A stretch of DNA of 64,000 nt, from NCBI RefSeq assembly GCF_902506195.1, contig NZ_LR732817.1, positions 2,364,245 to 2,428,244 of the forward strand. Direction: 5' to 3'. Under the pieces are notes generated by a model, which was not told the DNA's origin, made no database searches, and saw nothing but the letters and a program-made list of their open reading frames with translations. This document shows positions 1-8,443 of this stretch, piece by piece (the stretch's first letter is position 1; each line of letters begins with the position of its first letter). The position numbers were made by a program, and so were the translations under genes. The DNA comes from Citricoccus sp. K5. GTDB taxonomy: Bacteria > Actinomycetota > Actinomycetes > Actinomycetales > Micrococcaceae.

Positions 1-128
1 CCATCGCCCTGGTCCTCTTCGCCGTCTCGGCCGCAGCACTCCTGCTGCCCCCGCTGCGCCAGATGCGCCTGCGCCGCAAGCAGGCCCTGAAGGGCAAGGA
101 CGAGGGACTGTCCGTCCTGATCCCCTGA
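1..128 (+). CDS. C-terminal end of a membrane protein, probably a transporter (partial)
   Basis: Only the last 41 codons are inside the window, in the frame beginning at base 3 and ending with TGA at 126-128. They encode one hydrophobic helix rich in Ala, Leu and Val, followed by a basic segment (PLRQMRLRRKQ) and a short polar tail. This is the usual look of the final membrane helix and cytoplasmic tail of an MFS-type carrier, but the fragment is too short to assign a family. It converges on the oxidoreductase gene and the two are separated by a strong hairpin. Confidence 0.5.
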   Translation, partial: IALVLFAVSAAALLLPPLRQMRLRRKQALKGKDEGLSVLIP

Positions 129-171
129 CGGGGGTCTCCACCGCCGGTACCACCGGCACCACCAACGACGG

Positions 172-203
172 CGGCGCCCCCTTCCCGAAGGAAGGGGGCG
201 CCG
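172..203. terminator. Bidirectional intrinsic terminator hairpin
   Basis: A perfect 14-bp stem (GGCGCCCCCTTCC at 173-185 pairs with 190-202, extended by the 172/203 pair) closes on a CGAA tetraloop. It lies between two convergent genes ending at 128 and 236, so it can serve both. There is no long T-tract, as is usual in high-GC actinobacteria. Confidence 0.8.
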
Positions 204-235
204 TTGCCTGTCGTCACCTCAGTGAGCTGAGCGAC

Positions 236-1375
236 TCAGAAGATGACCGGCTTGCCGGTGCGGGAGGATTCATACACCGCCAGCAGGATGCGCAGGGACT
301 TCGTGGCCTCCTCGCCCGTCACGGCGGGGGTGCCGCCGGTGCGGACGGCGTCCACGAAGTCGGCCACCTGGGCCCGGTGCCACGGGATCAGGGCACCGTT
401 GATGGTGGCCAGGTCCACGTTGGGATTGAGCGAGGACGGCCAGGTCTCCTGGGCACCGACGCTGTCCCCGGCCGCCCAGATGTCCACCCGGCCGTCAGTG
501 CCCTCCGGGAACTCGGTCACCTGCGCGGTGGCGCCCGTGGAACCGGTGACGCGGACCTGGACGCCCAGTGACGGGGTGACGGCGGTGGACGCCTGCACGG
601 TGGCGATGGCCCCGGAGGCGAACCGCAGGGTCGCCACGGCCGAGTCCTCGACCTCGATGTGGTCGCCGTGCACGTAGGTCGCCACGTGCCCGTGTACCTC
701 GACCACCTCGCCCATGAACCACTGGAGCAGGTCGATGTAGTGGATGCCCTGGGTCATCAGCACCCCGCCGCCGTCCGAGGCCCAGGTGCCCCTCCAGTCG
801 GTGGCGGAGTAGTACTCGGGTTCCCGGTGCAGCAACACGGAACAGTGGCCGAGAATCGGGTCGCCCAGCGTCCCGTCGTCGATGGCCGCCCGGATCCGCT
901 GGGCGGCGGGCCAGAACCGGCGCTGGAACAGCACGCCGAAAGTCACGGCGGCCTCACGGCAGGCGGCCACCATCCGCTCGGCGGCAGCGAGGTCGATCGC
1001 GATGGGCTTCTCGCACAGCACATGCACACGCGCGGCGGCGGCCTCCGTCACGACGGCCTCGTGGGTGGGGTGCGGGGTGCACACCGAGATCAGGTCGATC
1101 CCTCGTCCGTCCGCGCCGCGCCAGGCCAACAGGTCCGTGACGGAGCCGAAGGCGTGCTCGATCCCATTCGCCGCCGCAACCTGCCCGGCCCGCTCGGCGT
1201 CGATGTCACACACGGCCACCACCTCGACGTCCTGCAGGGCACGGTACGCCTCCAGGTGGTTGCGGAAGATCGCACCGCCTCCGGCGATGCCGACGCGCAG
1301 AGTGCGGACGGCCGACTCGGCGGTGGTTTCAGTGGCGGCGGGTCCAGTGCTGGTCTCGGTTCCAGTGACGCTCAT
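236..1375 (-). CDS. Gfo/Idh/MocA family NAD(P)-dependent oxidoreductase
   Basis: The 379-aa product is predicted to be a cytosolic dehydrogenase of sugars, inositols or related polyols. The N-terminal Rossmann fold starts with GIAGGGAIFRNH (about 29-40). The family signature CEKP, with the catalytic Lys, is at 121-124, and the substrate-side IHYIDL motif with the His is at 211-216. The first 24 residues are a Thr/Ala-rich extension. It is the last gene of a four-gene unit on the minus strand, and its ATG overlaps the stop of the upstream flavoprotein gene by 4 bases, so the two are translationally coupled. The substrate is unknown; the neighbours suggest a carbohydrate-like or alicyclic compound. 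Confidence 0.85.
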   Translation of the reverse strand: MSVTGTETSTGPAATETTAESAVRTLRVGIAGGGAIFRNHLEAYRALQDVEVVAVCDIDAERAGQVAAANGIEHAFGSVTDLLAWRGADGRGIDLISVCTPHPTHEAVVTEAAAARVHVLCEKPIAIDLAAAERMVAACREAAVTFGVLFQRRFWPAAQRIRAAIDDGTLGDPILGHCSVLLHREPEYYSATDWRGTWASDGGGVLMTQGIHYIDLLQWFMGEVVEVHGHVATYVHGDHIEVEDSAVATLRFASGAIATVQASTAVTPSLGVQVRVTGSTGATAQVTEFPEGTDGRVDIWAAGDSVGAQETWPSSLNPNVDLATINGALIPWHRAQVADFVDAVRTGGTPAVTGEEATKSLRILLAVYESSRTGKPVIF

Positions 1376-3108
1376 GCGCGGATGCCCTCCGTGGCGGTCT
1401 CCCCACCGAGACCGGCTGGGGAGAGACGGGTCCGGGTGAGATGCCGGCCTGCAGCATAGGCGCGGGTCACGGCCGAGCCGATCGTGGCCCCGCCGCCGGG
1501 ATAGGCGTCCTTGAAGACGGTCGCCGAGCAGTTGCCGGCGGCATACAGTCCGGGCAGCGGGATTCCGTTCCAGTCCAGGACCCGTCCGTCCAGGTCGGCC
1601 CGCAGGCCGCCCGCGGTGCCCAGGGCGCCGGGATGCAGCTGCACGGCGTAGAACGGTGGGGCCACGAGGGGCGCCAGACAGGGGTTGGGGAGGTTCTGCG
1701 GGTCTCCCAGGTGCCGGTCCTGGGCCGAGGATCCCCGGCCGAACTCCGGGTCCTCGCCGCGTTCCGCCGGCGGGTTGAACCGGGCCACGGTCTCCTCGAG
1801 GCCGGCCGGGTCCACCCCGATGATCTGCGCCAGCTCGGCCAGCGTGTCCGCCCGGACCATCCAGTCCGGGGCCTCGGTCGGTTCGGAGAAGACCGGATTC
1901 CCGGCGACGGGGTACCGGGAGACGAACCTCGAGTCCATCACCAGGTGGGCCGGGATGTTGGCGTACTGGGAGGTCTCGGGGTCGATGTTCGCGAAGACCC
2001 GCGAGAAGTCGTGGTAGTTCAGGGCCTCGTTGACGAAGCGGCGACCGGCGGAGTTCACCACGATGCCGCCGGGCAGGGTGGCCTCGACGTTGCCCATCCG
2101 GCCGGAGGGGCGGCCGTCGTACGTGGCACCGTGGGCGGTGATCACCGGCACGCCCCAGATGTCCGTGGTCTCCGTGAAGGAACCACCCACGGCCATGCCC
2201 AGCTTCAGTCCGTCCCCGGCGTTGGACGGCGCCGAGATCGGGGTCACGGGGAACTTCAGAAGGGTGCCGGTCAGTTCAGGGGACCATTCGAAGCCGCCGG
2301 AGGCGATGACCACGGATGCGGCCGCGATCTCCCGCTCTCCGGCCACGGTCACCTGCCAGCCGCCAGTCTCAGTGCCGGATTCAGGGCTGGTAGCCGTGCC
2401 GGCATCCCGCCGCAGTCCCGTGGCCGGAGCAGAAGCCGCGATCACGACGCCGGCCTCCCAGGCCGAGGCGGTCAGGGCACCCGCCAGCGCCCCACCCATC
2501 GTGCGCACCCCGCGCTCGGCGCGGCCGGTGAGCAGCGCGGGATCGGGGGCCGCGCCATGCAGCTGGTCGCGCTCGTCCATGGTGATCAGCGGCAGGTACG
2601 TGGGCGGACGCAGGGCCTCGGCCAGTCCGGGCACCACCGAGGGGTCGAATTCCCGGTGGTCCAGGCCCCGCCCACCCGGCGTGGCTCCCGGCCATTCCAT
2701 GTGGTAATCGGGACGGAACAGGGGCGCATAGTCCACCCGGGTGTTCTCATCCAGGAAGCCGACCGCCTCGGCGGCGGTGGAGACGTACCAGGAGATCTCC
2801 TCCTCGGAGAGCTTCCCAGCCGTGGCCGCCCGCACGTAGGCGGCGGCGTCCTCGTCACTGTCCGAGAAGTCACGAGTGCCCATCAGATGATTGTTCGGCG
2901 CCCACATCACCCCGCCGCCGGCCGCCGTGGTCCCGCCCAGCCGGTCCGCCTTCTCCAGCACCAGCACGGAGGCTCCGGTCCGGCGGGCCACCAGGGCCGA
3001 GGTCATCCCGGCACAGCCGGAGCCGATGACCACGAGGTCGTAGCGGTCGGCGAGCTCCGGGACGGGGGTCAGGAGGGGGCGGTCTGCGGCGGGGCGGGTC
3101 TCGGTCAT
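1372..3108 (-). CDS. FAD-dependent oxidoreductase, KstD/fumarate-reductase-like (FAD_binding_2)
   Basis: The 578-aa product has an N-terminal dinucleotide fold (VVIGSGCAGM at about 27-36, acidic ribose ligand in LVLEKADR near 50) followed by GGTTAAGGG, typical of the 3-ketosteroid dehydrogenase/succinate dehydrogenase flavoprotein family. Near the C terminus are PPFYAV, which matches the segment carrying the catalytic Tyr of KstD enzymes, and the FAD-binding GLYAAGN block followed by a Gly-rich YPGGGATIG motif. It would catalyse an alpha,beta-dehydrogenation or enone reduction. It overlaps both neighbours by 4 bases (ATGA). A second protein of the same family lies at 6536-8287. No other steroid genes are present, so a steroid substrate should not be assumed. 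Confidence 0.8.
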   Translation of the reverse strand: MTETRPAADRPLLTPVPELADRYDLVVIGSGCAGMTSALVARRTGASVLVLEKADRLGGTTAAGGGVMWAPNNHLMGTRDFSDSDEDAAAYVRAATAGKLSEEEISWYVSTAAEAVGFLDENTRVDYAPLFRPDYHMEWPGATPGGRGLDHREFDPSVVPGLAEALRPPTYLPLITMDERDQLHGAAPDPALLTGRAERGVRTMGGALAGALTASAWEAGVVIAASAPATGLRRDAGTATSPESGTETGGWQVTVAGEREIAAASVVIASGGFEWSPELTGTLLKFPVTPISAPSNAGDGLKLGMAVGGSFTETTDIWGVPVITAHGATYDGRPSGRMGNVEATLPGGIVVNSAGRRFVNEALNYHDFSRVFANIDPETSQYANIPAHLVMDSRFVSRYPVAGNPVFSEPTEAPDWMVRADTLAELAQIIGVDPAGLEETVARFNPPAERGEDPEFGRGSSAQDRHLGDPQNLPNPCLAPLVAPPFYAVQLHPGALGTAGGLRADLDGRVLDWNGIPLPGLYAAGNCSATVFKDAYPGGGATIGSAVTRAYAAGRHLTRTRLSPAGLGGETATEGIRA

Positions 3109-4277
3109 GGCCGGGTATCTCCTTCAGTGGGGTCTTCCGAGGGGAAGTCGATCGCGATTTTGCCGACGCCGGCCGTGGGGTCCACGAGGGTCTCGAAGGC
3201 GGCATCCAGGTCCTCGAACGCGAACCGGTGGGTCAGCAGCCGTCCGATGCTGTCCTGGTGGCGATCCAGCAGGTCCAGCGCCTGGCCGATGAGGTTCTGC
3301 GAATTGCGCGAGCCGAGCAGGTCGATCTCCTTGACCGGCAGGGTGCGCAGGGTCAGGCGCAGTTCCGCGTCGGAGATGCCGACACAGACCACGCGGCCGG
3401 CCGTCGCCACCAGGTCCACCCCGGTGGCCACCGAGGCGGGGGCGCCGGTGGCGTCGATGACCAGGGACGGACCGTCGCCGCGGGTGAGCTGGTCCAGCTC
3501 GGTCCGCTGCGCCGCCGTCGGGAAATCCCCGGGAGTGACGGTGAAGGTGCGGTCCGCGCCGAGGGCCGTGGCCAGCGCCAGCCGGGATGGGTTCATGTCC
3601 GAGACGGTGACGTCACAGCCGAGGTCCTTGAGGTAGACGGTGGCCAGGAGGCCGATCGGCCCGGCACCGGAGACGAGGACCCTCTCGCCGGCCTGGGCGC
3701 GGCCGCGGTTGACGGCCTGCATGGCGATGGAGGCTGGCTCGGACATCGGCGCCAAGGACAGTTCCAGTCCGTCCGGAACCCGATACAGCTTCTCCAGCGG
3801 GACGGCCTGCTCGGTCACCAGCGAGCCGTCCTCGTAGCAGCCATAGACGCTCATGTGCCGGCAGGCGTTGACGCGTCCGATGGAGCACGCGTGGCACTGG
3901 CCGCAGTAGAACATCGGAGAGATGGCCACCCGGTCGCCCACGGCCCAGCCGCCAGTCCCCGAGCCCGAACCGGTATCCGAAGGGTCGAGCGCGGCGATGG
4001 TGCCGGCAGCCTCGTGGCCCTGGATGATCGGCAGCTCGGTGGCGTAGTCGTCATCCCAGATGTGCGCATCGGTACCGCAGAGGGTCACGGACGCCATCCG
4101 GATGACCGCCATGCCGGGCGCCGGCACCGGTGCCGCGATGCTGCGGTACTCGATGGTGCGGCGGCTCGTGGTCACGGCGGCGGTCGCCATGCGGGCCGTG
4201 CCGGCAGCGCTGGCAGCGCTGGAAGCGCTGGCGGCGGGATCGGTGCTGGAAGCCGGGGCGGGGGTGGTCGAGGTCAT
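3105..4277 (-). CDS. Zinc-dependent medium-chain alcohol dehydrogenase
   Basis: This 390-aa member of the MDR superfamily (threonine/sorbitol dehydrogenase type) oxidises a secondary alcohol with NAD(P). Catalytic zinc ligands are Cys67 (CGTD) and the His88-Glu89 pair (GHEAAG). A structural-zinc lobe has Cys125, 128, 131 and 139 (CGQCHACSIGRVNAC). The nucleotide-binding motif GAGPIGLL begins near 204. About 40 residues of Ala/Ser/Thr-rich sequence precede the catalytic domain, so the true start may be an internal ATG (for example residue 30, base 4190). The gene begins 4 bases after the YCII gene and overlaps the next gene by ATGA, so it belongs to the same transcript. Confidence 0.85.
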   Translation of the reverse strand: MTSTTPAPASSTDPAASASSAASAAGTARMATAAVTTSRRTIEYRSIAAPVPAPGMAVIRMASVTLCGTDAHIWDDDYATELPIIQGHEAAGTIAALDPSDTGSGSGTGGWAVGDRVAISPMFYCGQCHACSIGRVNACRHMSVYGCYEDGSLVTEQAVPLEKLYRVPDGLELSLAPMSEPASIAMQAVNRGRAQAGERVLVSGAGPIGLLATVYLKDLGCDVTVSDMNPSRLALATALGADRTFTVTPGDFPTAAQRTELDQLTRGDGPSLVIDATGAPASVATGVDLVATAGRVVCVGISDAELRLTLRTLPVKEIDLLGSRNSQNLIGQALDLLDRHQDSIGRLLTHRFAFEDLDAAFETLVDPTAGVGKIAIDFPSEDPTEGDTRP

Positions 4278-4281
4278 GTGA

Positions 4282-4575
4282 TTACTCGGCGCCCTCGATC
4301 GAGCCGAAGGCGATGTTCCAGCGGCGCACCGTGCGCTCGGCGATGAAGCCGCCCCGGTGGAAGGGGTCGCCGTTCATGATCTCGGTGACCTCGTCCACGG
4401 ACTCGCCCTTGATGATCAGCAGGGCGCCCAGCGGATCGGCCTCGGTCAGGCGGCCGGAGACCAGCAGGGTGCCCTGCTCGTTCAGGCCCTTGAGGAACTC
4501 CACGTGGGAGGGGCGAGTCTCGGTCATCTCCTCGGTCTCGGGGACATAGGCGTAGGTGACGGCGTAAGCGGCCAT
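4282..4575 (-). CDS. YCII-family protein
   Basis: This 97-aa single-domain alpha/beta protein of the YCII/muconolactone-isomerase-like fold has the typical N-terminal strand (YAVTYAYVP), HVEFLKGLNEQG helix, LLVSGRLTEADP and a late DPFHRGGF block with a conserved Asp-Pro-Phe. Family members are small dimers found in catabolic operons and as fusions; for most the reaction is unknown. This is the first gene of the minus-strand unit YCII-ADH-flavoprotein-Gfo/Idh and has a palindromic operator about 90 bases upstream. A role in handling a cyclic or enol intermediate of the pathway is possible, but that is inference. Confidence 0.8.
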   Translation of the reverse strand: MAAYAVTYAYVPETEEMTETRPSHVEFLKGLNEQGTLLVSGRLTEADPLGALLIIKGESVDEVTEIMNGDPFHRGGFIAERTVRRWNIAFGSIEGAE

Positions 4576-4662
4576 GGGTGCAGCTCCTCGGGTTGATGCA
4601 CACCGGCCTTGTGACCGGCATTACAGACCATCGTGCCGGGAGGAGACCCTGCTGCGCCTCCG

Positions 4663-4683
4663 CATTCCCATTGAATGGCAATG
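4663..4683. promoter_or_regulatory. Candidate IclR operator upstream of the YCII-ADH-flavoprotein operon
   Basis: The core TTCCCATTGAATGGCAA (4665-4681) is a near-perfect inverted repeat (TT-CCATT/AATGG-AA around a central G) and extends as CAT/ATG on both sides. It lies in the gap between the iclR stop (4708) and the YCII start (4575). An almost identical site occurs at 8424-8440, upstream of the other transcription unit of this locus. IclR-family regulators typically bind palindromes of this size. Confidence 0.65.
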
Positions 4684-4707
4684 TGGAGCAAGTGCCAGCC
4701 GCGACCG

Positions 4708-5493
4708 TCAGGAGGGCTCCCACCCTCCGGACTTCCCCCGCGAGCCCATCTGGCGGGACAGCCCCCTCGCCGCAGCCAGGAGGACGGGGGCCTGGATCTG
4801 GAGGTTGATCTGGTCCACCTCGGCCACGATCGAGATGGCGCCCAGGACCCGGCCTCCCGGTCCGAAGACGGGGGCGGCCGTCCCCGAGGAGCCGGCCACG
4901 GTGACCCCGCGCAGGTGGGCATAGCCGTCAGCGCGGGCCTGCGCGAGACGGCGGCGCAGCCCCACCTCGGTGATACCGGAATTGCGTGTGGCCTGGTCCC
5001 AGGTCGAGGTGAGGTACCGCTCCTGGAGCTGGCGCGGTGAGTGCGCCAGGATGGCCAGGCCCGGGGCCGTGGAGAGCACGGGCAATCGGCCCGCGACCTT
5101 GGTCAGGTCCGTCGGCACGTCCTTGCTGATCAGTCGTTCCAGATAGATGATCGTGCCGTCGTCATGGTCCATGATCGCCAACGAGGTGTTCTGGCGTTGG
5201 GTGACGTGCACGGCCTCCATGAACGGCAGCGCCGCCTGACCGAACTCCTGATAGGTGGAGCTGCGCTGGCCCAGTTCCCACAGCACCAGGCCGATCCGGA
5301 AGCGGCCGTCCGGGGTGCGCCGCAGCAGCCCCTCCTCAGCCATGTCCCCCGCCAAGCGGTGGGCGGTGGACGAGGACAGACCCGTGCGGACGGCCAGTTC
5401 GGAAGCCGTGAGTTCCGGGTGGTCGGTATCGAAGGCGTGCAGCACCCGCACCAGGCGCTGGATGAGGGATTCGCCCGAACGTGAGTTGGCCAT
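4708..5493 (-). CDS. IclR-family transcriptional regulator
   Basis: The 261-aa product has an N-terminal winged helix (about 8-70; TASELAVRTGLSSSTAHRLA is the recognition region) followed by an IclR effector domain with the typical LPVLSTAPGLAILAH segment and the late GPGGRVLGAISIV strand. The ATG at 5493 is chosen because it makes a full-length IclR protein and overlaps the stop of the upstream transporter gene by one base (TGATG); the frame is open far upstream, but that part does not look like protein. It is the last gene of the flavoprotein-transporter-iclR unit, so it would autoregulate through the site at 8424-8440 and control the second unit through 4663-4683. The effector is unknown. 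Confidence 0.9.
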   Translation of the reverse strand: MANSRSGESLIQRLVRVLHAFDTDHPELTASELAVRTGLSSSTAHRLAGDMAEEGLLRRTPDGRFRIGLVLWELGQRSSTYQEFGQAALPFMEAVHVTQRQNTSLAIMDHDDGTIIYLERLISKDVPTDLTKVAGRLPVLSTAPGLAILAHSPRQLQERYLTSTWDQATRNSGITEVGLRRRLAQARADGYAHLRGVTVAGSSGTAAPVFGPGGRVLGAISIVAEVDQINLQIQAPVLLAAARGLSRQMGSRGKSGGWEPS

Positions 5494-6512
5494 CAGGAGC
5501 TCCGACTCCGGCTGGCCCGGAGCGAGGTCTGCAACGAGGTCCGCAGCGTGCTGGAGGAGGCCAGCACCAGGGCCAGCAGCGTGATGACCGCCCCGGTCAT
5601 GACCTGCCAGGTCACCTCGGCGCCACGGGTGGGCCACACGGCGTCCACCACCAGTGACCCGGCCAGCTGGCCGGCGACGAGCCCGAGGGTGAACAACAGC
5701 GATCCGATGGTCCGCGTCAGCAGGGCACCGCCGATCACCACCACGGAACCCAGCAGGCCGCCGGTGTAGTACCACCAGTCCCCCGGGCCCCACGGGAGCC
5801 GGGCCAGACCACCGGCCGCGATCTGCGGTGCGGCCACCACCAGCAGGGCCAGCGTCCCGATCAGATAGTTGAACAGCACGAGCGGCTCGACCCGGCCCAC
5901 GGCCGCGCCCATCACCGCGTTCATCGCCATCTGGGGCGGCTGGAGCAGTCCGCCGGCCAGGACGAGCAACAGGGGCAGGCCGAGGGCCAGCAGCAACTCC
6001 GCGCCCGGGGCCGCCCCGGCGCCCCCTCCGAACCCACCCCCGAACAGGCGCGGGGAGAGCGCGAGCCCGACCCCGGCCAGTCCCGCGAGCACGCCCACCG
6101 ACCTCCGCAGGCTCAGGCGATGGCGCCCGGAGGGCACCCACCCGAGGGTGTCCATCAGTGTCGAGGAGAGCATCTGGCCGGAGATGAAGACGAGGGAGAA
6201 CAGGGCAACGCCCACCAGGTCCACGGTGACGGCCTGTCCGTACACGGCGAAGGCGCCGAGGAGCCCGGAGAAGGCGAACACCCACGGAAACCGTCCCGTG
6301 GCCGCACCCCGGACCAGCTGGACCACCCCGCGGCGGTTCGCCCGGACCAGGCCGTTGACGAGCAGCATCAACGCCAGGCCGGAGCCGAAGGTCACCGTCG
6401 CGGCCAGGGAGGCATCCCCCAGTTCGGTCCTCAGTGCTCCGGTGATCCGGGCCTGGACCGCAATCGCCACGCCGCCGGCCAGCGCCAGGAGCAGTGACAG
6501 GGTCCTGCCCAT
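5493..6512 (-). CDS. DMT-superfamily transporter, YdcZ/DUF606 type (two fused repeats)
   Basis: The 339-aa hydrophobic protein has about ten predicted membrane helices arranged as two similar halves of five. Each half opens with a helix carrying polar residues (for example AVQARITGALRTELGD near 19-34), which is typical of the DUF606/YdcZ family, whose single-domain members are about 150 aa. A loop rich in Gly separates the halves near 165-175. A good GAGGAGG ribosome-binding site precedes the ATG. It sits between the second flavoprotein gene and iclR and is presumably the permease or exporter of the pathway substrate. Confidence 0.8.
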   Translation of the reverse strand: MGRTLSLLLALAGGVAIAVQARITGALRTELGDASLAATVTFGSGLALMLLVNGLVRANRRGVVQLVRGAATGRFPWVFAFSGLLGAFAVYGQAVTVDLVGVALFSLVFISGQMLSSTLMDTLGWVPSGRHRLSLRRSVGVLAGLAGVGLALSPRLFGGGFGGGAGAAPGAELLLALGLPLLLVLAGGLLQPPQMAMNAVMGAAVGRVEPLVLFNYLIGTLALLVVAAPQIAAGGLARLPWGPGDWWYYTGGLLGSVVVIGGALLTRTIGSLLFTLGLVAGQLAGSLVVDAVWPTRGAEVTWQVMTGAVITLLALVLASSSTLRTSLQTSLRASRSRSS

Positions 6513-6535
6513 GGGTGCGCCTCCTCGTCAGGTGA

Positions 6536-8287
6536 TCAGTCGGTCCCTGCCGCATGGCGTGCGGCCACCCAGCCGAAGGTCATGCCGGAACCGACCTGGG
6601 AGCCGGCCCCCGGGTACTCGCTGCCCATGACAGAGGCGGCGTCATTGCCGGCAGCGTACAGGCCTTCGAGCGCCTCGCCGTCGCGGCCCAACACCTGGGC
6701 CTGCGCGTTGATCTGGATCCCATAAGCGGTGGCCAAGGGAGTCGGGACCACGGCCACGGCGTAGAACGGCCCCTGCCGGATCGGTCCGATGTTCGGGTTC
6801 GGCGTGTGCTCCGGGTCCCCGGCCACCCGCCCGAACAGCAGCTCGCCCTTGTGGAAGTCCTCGTCCACACCGGTCTCGGCGAAGCCGTTGTACCGGCGCA
6901 CAGTCTCCTCAAGACCCGCGGGATCCACGCCGATCCCCTCGGCCAGCTCCCGCAGCGTGGAGCCGCGGTGGAGGTAGCCGTCGTCGATGTACTTCTGCAG
7001 CATCGTGGCGGGCAGGTGCGGCATGGTGATCATGCCCAGCCCGTACTTCGCCAGGGTGCTGGAGTCCACCACGAGCCAGGCCGGAACGGTCGGCACCGTC
7101 TGGTGCGAGGCGTACATGGCCCGCACGAAGCGGTGGTAGGAGTGCGATTCGTCCACGAAGCGCCGGCCGGCGGCGTTGACGGCGATCAGGCCGGGCTTGG
7201 CCCGGTCCCAGATGTGCGGGAAGACCACGGTGGAGCCGTCCGCCCGGGTCCCGATCGAGGCCGGGAACCACAGGGCGTTCTCGCCGTTGTCCGTCCCCGC
7301 CGCCGCGCCGACTGCCTCGCTCAGACGCAGGGTGTCACCCGTGGCGCCCTCCCCGGCACGGGAGAATTGCGGCGTGGGCTCCGGGAGGAACTTCTCCCGC
7401 AGTTCGGGGCTCTGGGCGAACCCGCCCGCGGCCAGCACCACTCCGCGCCGGGCACGGATCCGCAGCTCGCGGCCCCCATGGCCCACGACGGCGCCCGTCA
7501 CCCTCTCCGCGTCCCGCAGCAGCTCCGTGGTGTAGGCATTGCGCCACACCTCCCCGCCCCGGCCGAGCACCTCGGCGTACATGCGGGCCACGAGGGCATT
7601 GCCCATCACCAGCCGGGTGCCGCGCGGATTCCGGACCATGTCCAAGGCCCAGCGCGCCCCCAGGCCCAGGGCCGTGGCGCCAGCCTTCGCCGTCTTGCCG
7701 GCCTTCTTGGAGAACAGGCCCAACAGGGTGCCGACCTCGGCCCGGCGCAGCATCATGGTCCCGCCCATGAGCGCGAACTCGGGCACCGGGGGCCGGACGT
7801 GGCGGAAGCGGTTCCGGCCCAGCGTGCGGCCGTCGAACGGCTCCGGCTCCAGGGCGCGTCCGGTCTGGCCGGTCTCCGGCAGCTCCGAGTGGTAGTCCAC
7901 CACGGCGGGTGACCGCCGGAACGTCACCCCGAGGTCCTCCATGTAGCGCAGCATCGCGGGACCGTTGTCCAGGTACGCCTGGCGCAGCGCCTTGTCCGAT
8001 TTGTCCCCCACCAACCGGTCGAGGTAGCGCTCGGCCTTCTCGGCGTCGTCGGTGATGCCGTCCTCACGCTGGAAGTGGTTGTTGGGGATCCAGCAGGTCC
8101 CGGCCGAGTAGGCCGTCGTGCCGCCGATGTAGTCGGTCTTCTCGAGGACCAGCACCGAAAACCCCTCCTGGACACCCGTCAGGGCGGCGGCGAGACCGGC
8201 GACACCGGTGCCGAGCACCAGGAGGTCCACCTCGTGATCCCACGGCGCGAGCGCCGGAATCGTCTGTGCGGAAGGGTTCTCGGTCAT
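6536..8287 (-). CDS. FAD-dependent oxidoreductase, KstD-like (second copy of the family)
   Basis: The 583-aa product starts with [14 protein letters not shown] (about 22-35, FAD fold), followed by [17 protein letters not shown], the KstD/FAD_binding_2 hallmark. The C-terminal part carries [20 protein letters not shown] and a Gly-rich [11 protein letters not shown] loop, all matching 3-ketosteroid-dehydrogenase-like enzymes. The ATG at 8287 is preferred because it starts just before the fold; an in-frame ATG at 8383 would add 32 polar residues without a ribosome-binding site. It is only moderately similar to the flavoprotein at 1372-3108, so the two probably act on different intermediates. It leads the transcript that continues into the transporter and iclR. 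Confidence 0.8.
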   Translation of the reverse strand: MTENPSAQTIPALAPWDHEVDLLVLGTGVAGLAAALTGVQEGFSVLVLEKTDYIGGTTAYSAGTCWIPNNHFQREDGITDDAEKAERYLDRLVGDKSDKALRQAYLDNGPAMLRYMEDLGVTFRRSPAVVDYHSELPETGQTGRALEPEPFDGRTLGRNRFRHVRPPVPEFALMGGTMMLRRAEVGTLLGLFSKKAGKTAKAGATALGLGARWALDMVRNPRGTRLVMGNALVARMYAEVLGRGGEVWRNAYTTELLRDAERVTGAVVGHGGRELRIRARRGVVLAAGGFAQSPELREKFLPEPTPQFSRAGEGATGDTLRLSEAVGAAAGTDNGENALWFPASIGTRADGSTVVFPHIWDRAKPGLIAVNAAGRRFVDESHSYHRFVRAMYASHQTVPTVPAWLVVDSSTLAKYGLGMITMPHLPATMLQKYIDDGYLHRGSTLRELAEGIGVDPAGLEETVRRYNGFAETGVDEDFHKGELLFGRVAGDPEHTPNPNIGPIRQGPFYAVAVVPTPLATAYGIQINAQAQVLGRDGEALEGLYAAGNDAASVMGSEYPGAGSQVGSGMTFGWVAARHAAGTD

Positions 8288-8423
8288 GGGCCTGCCTTGT
8301 TCTGCCTGAGTTTGCGCTGGCTGGCGTTCTGCCCAGGTCTGCGTCGAATCTGGATACGGTGCCGCGTCCGTGACGCGGCTCACGGTCCATCGTCACCCAC
8401 GCTCACCGCAGCCGGGAGGTTGA

Positions 8424-8440
8424 TTCCCATTGAATAGGAA
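8424..8440. promoter_or_regulatory. Second candidate IclR operator
   Basis: TTCCCATTGAATAGGAA is a 17-bp imperfect palindrome sharing its first 12 bases with the site at 4665-4681. It lies upstream of the flavoprotein-transporter-iclR unit, between its start region and the stop of the GNAT gene at 8444, and would give IclR autoregulation. Confidence 0.65.
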
Positions 8441-8443
8441 GTA

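Noticed and set aside
1441-3636. Long plus-strand frame opposite the flavoprotein and alcohol dehydrogenase genes
   Set aside because: Composition is arginine/glycine-rich shadow coding; both genes on the minus strand have full family motifs.
5494-6555. 615-residue version of the IclR protein with an upstream start at 6555
   Set aside because: The extra N-terminal 350 residues are read through the transporter gene in another frame and consist of low-complexity Gly/Arg/Pro; the IclR domain starts at 5493.
1372-8287. Steroid-degradation cluster because of the two KstD-like flavoproteins
   Set aside because: No KshAB, HsaABCD, Mce or KstR-type gene is present, and KstD-like proteins act on many other substrates.
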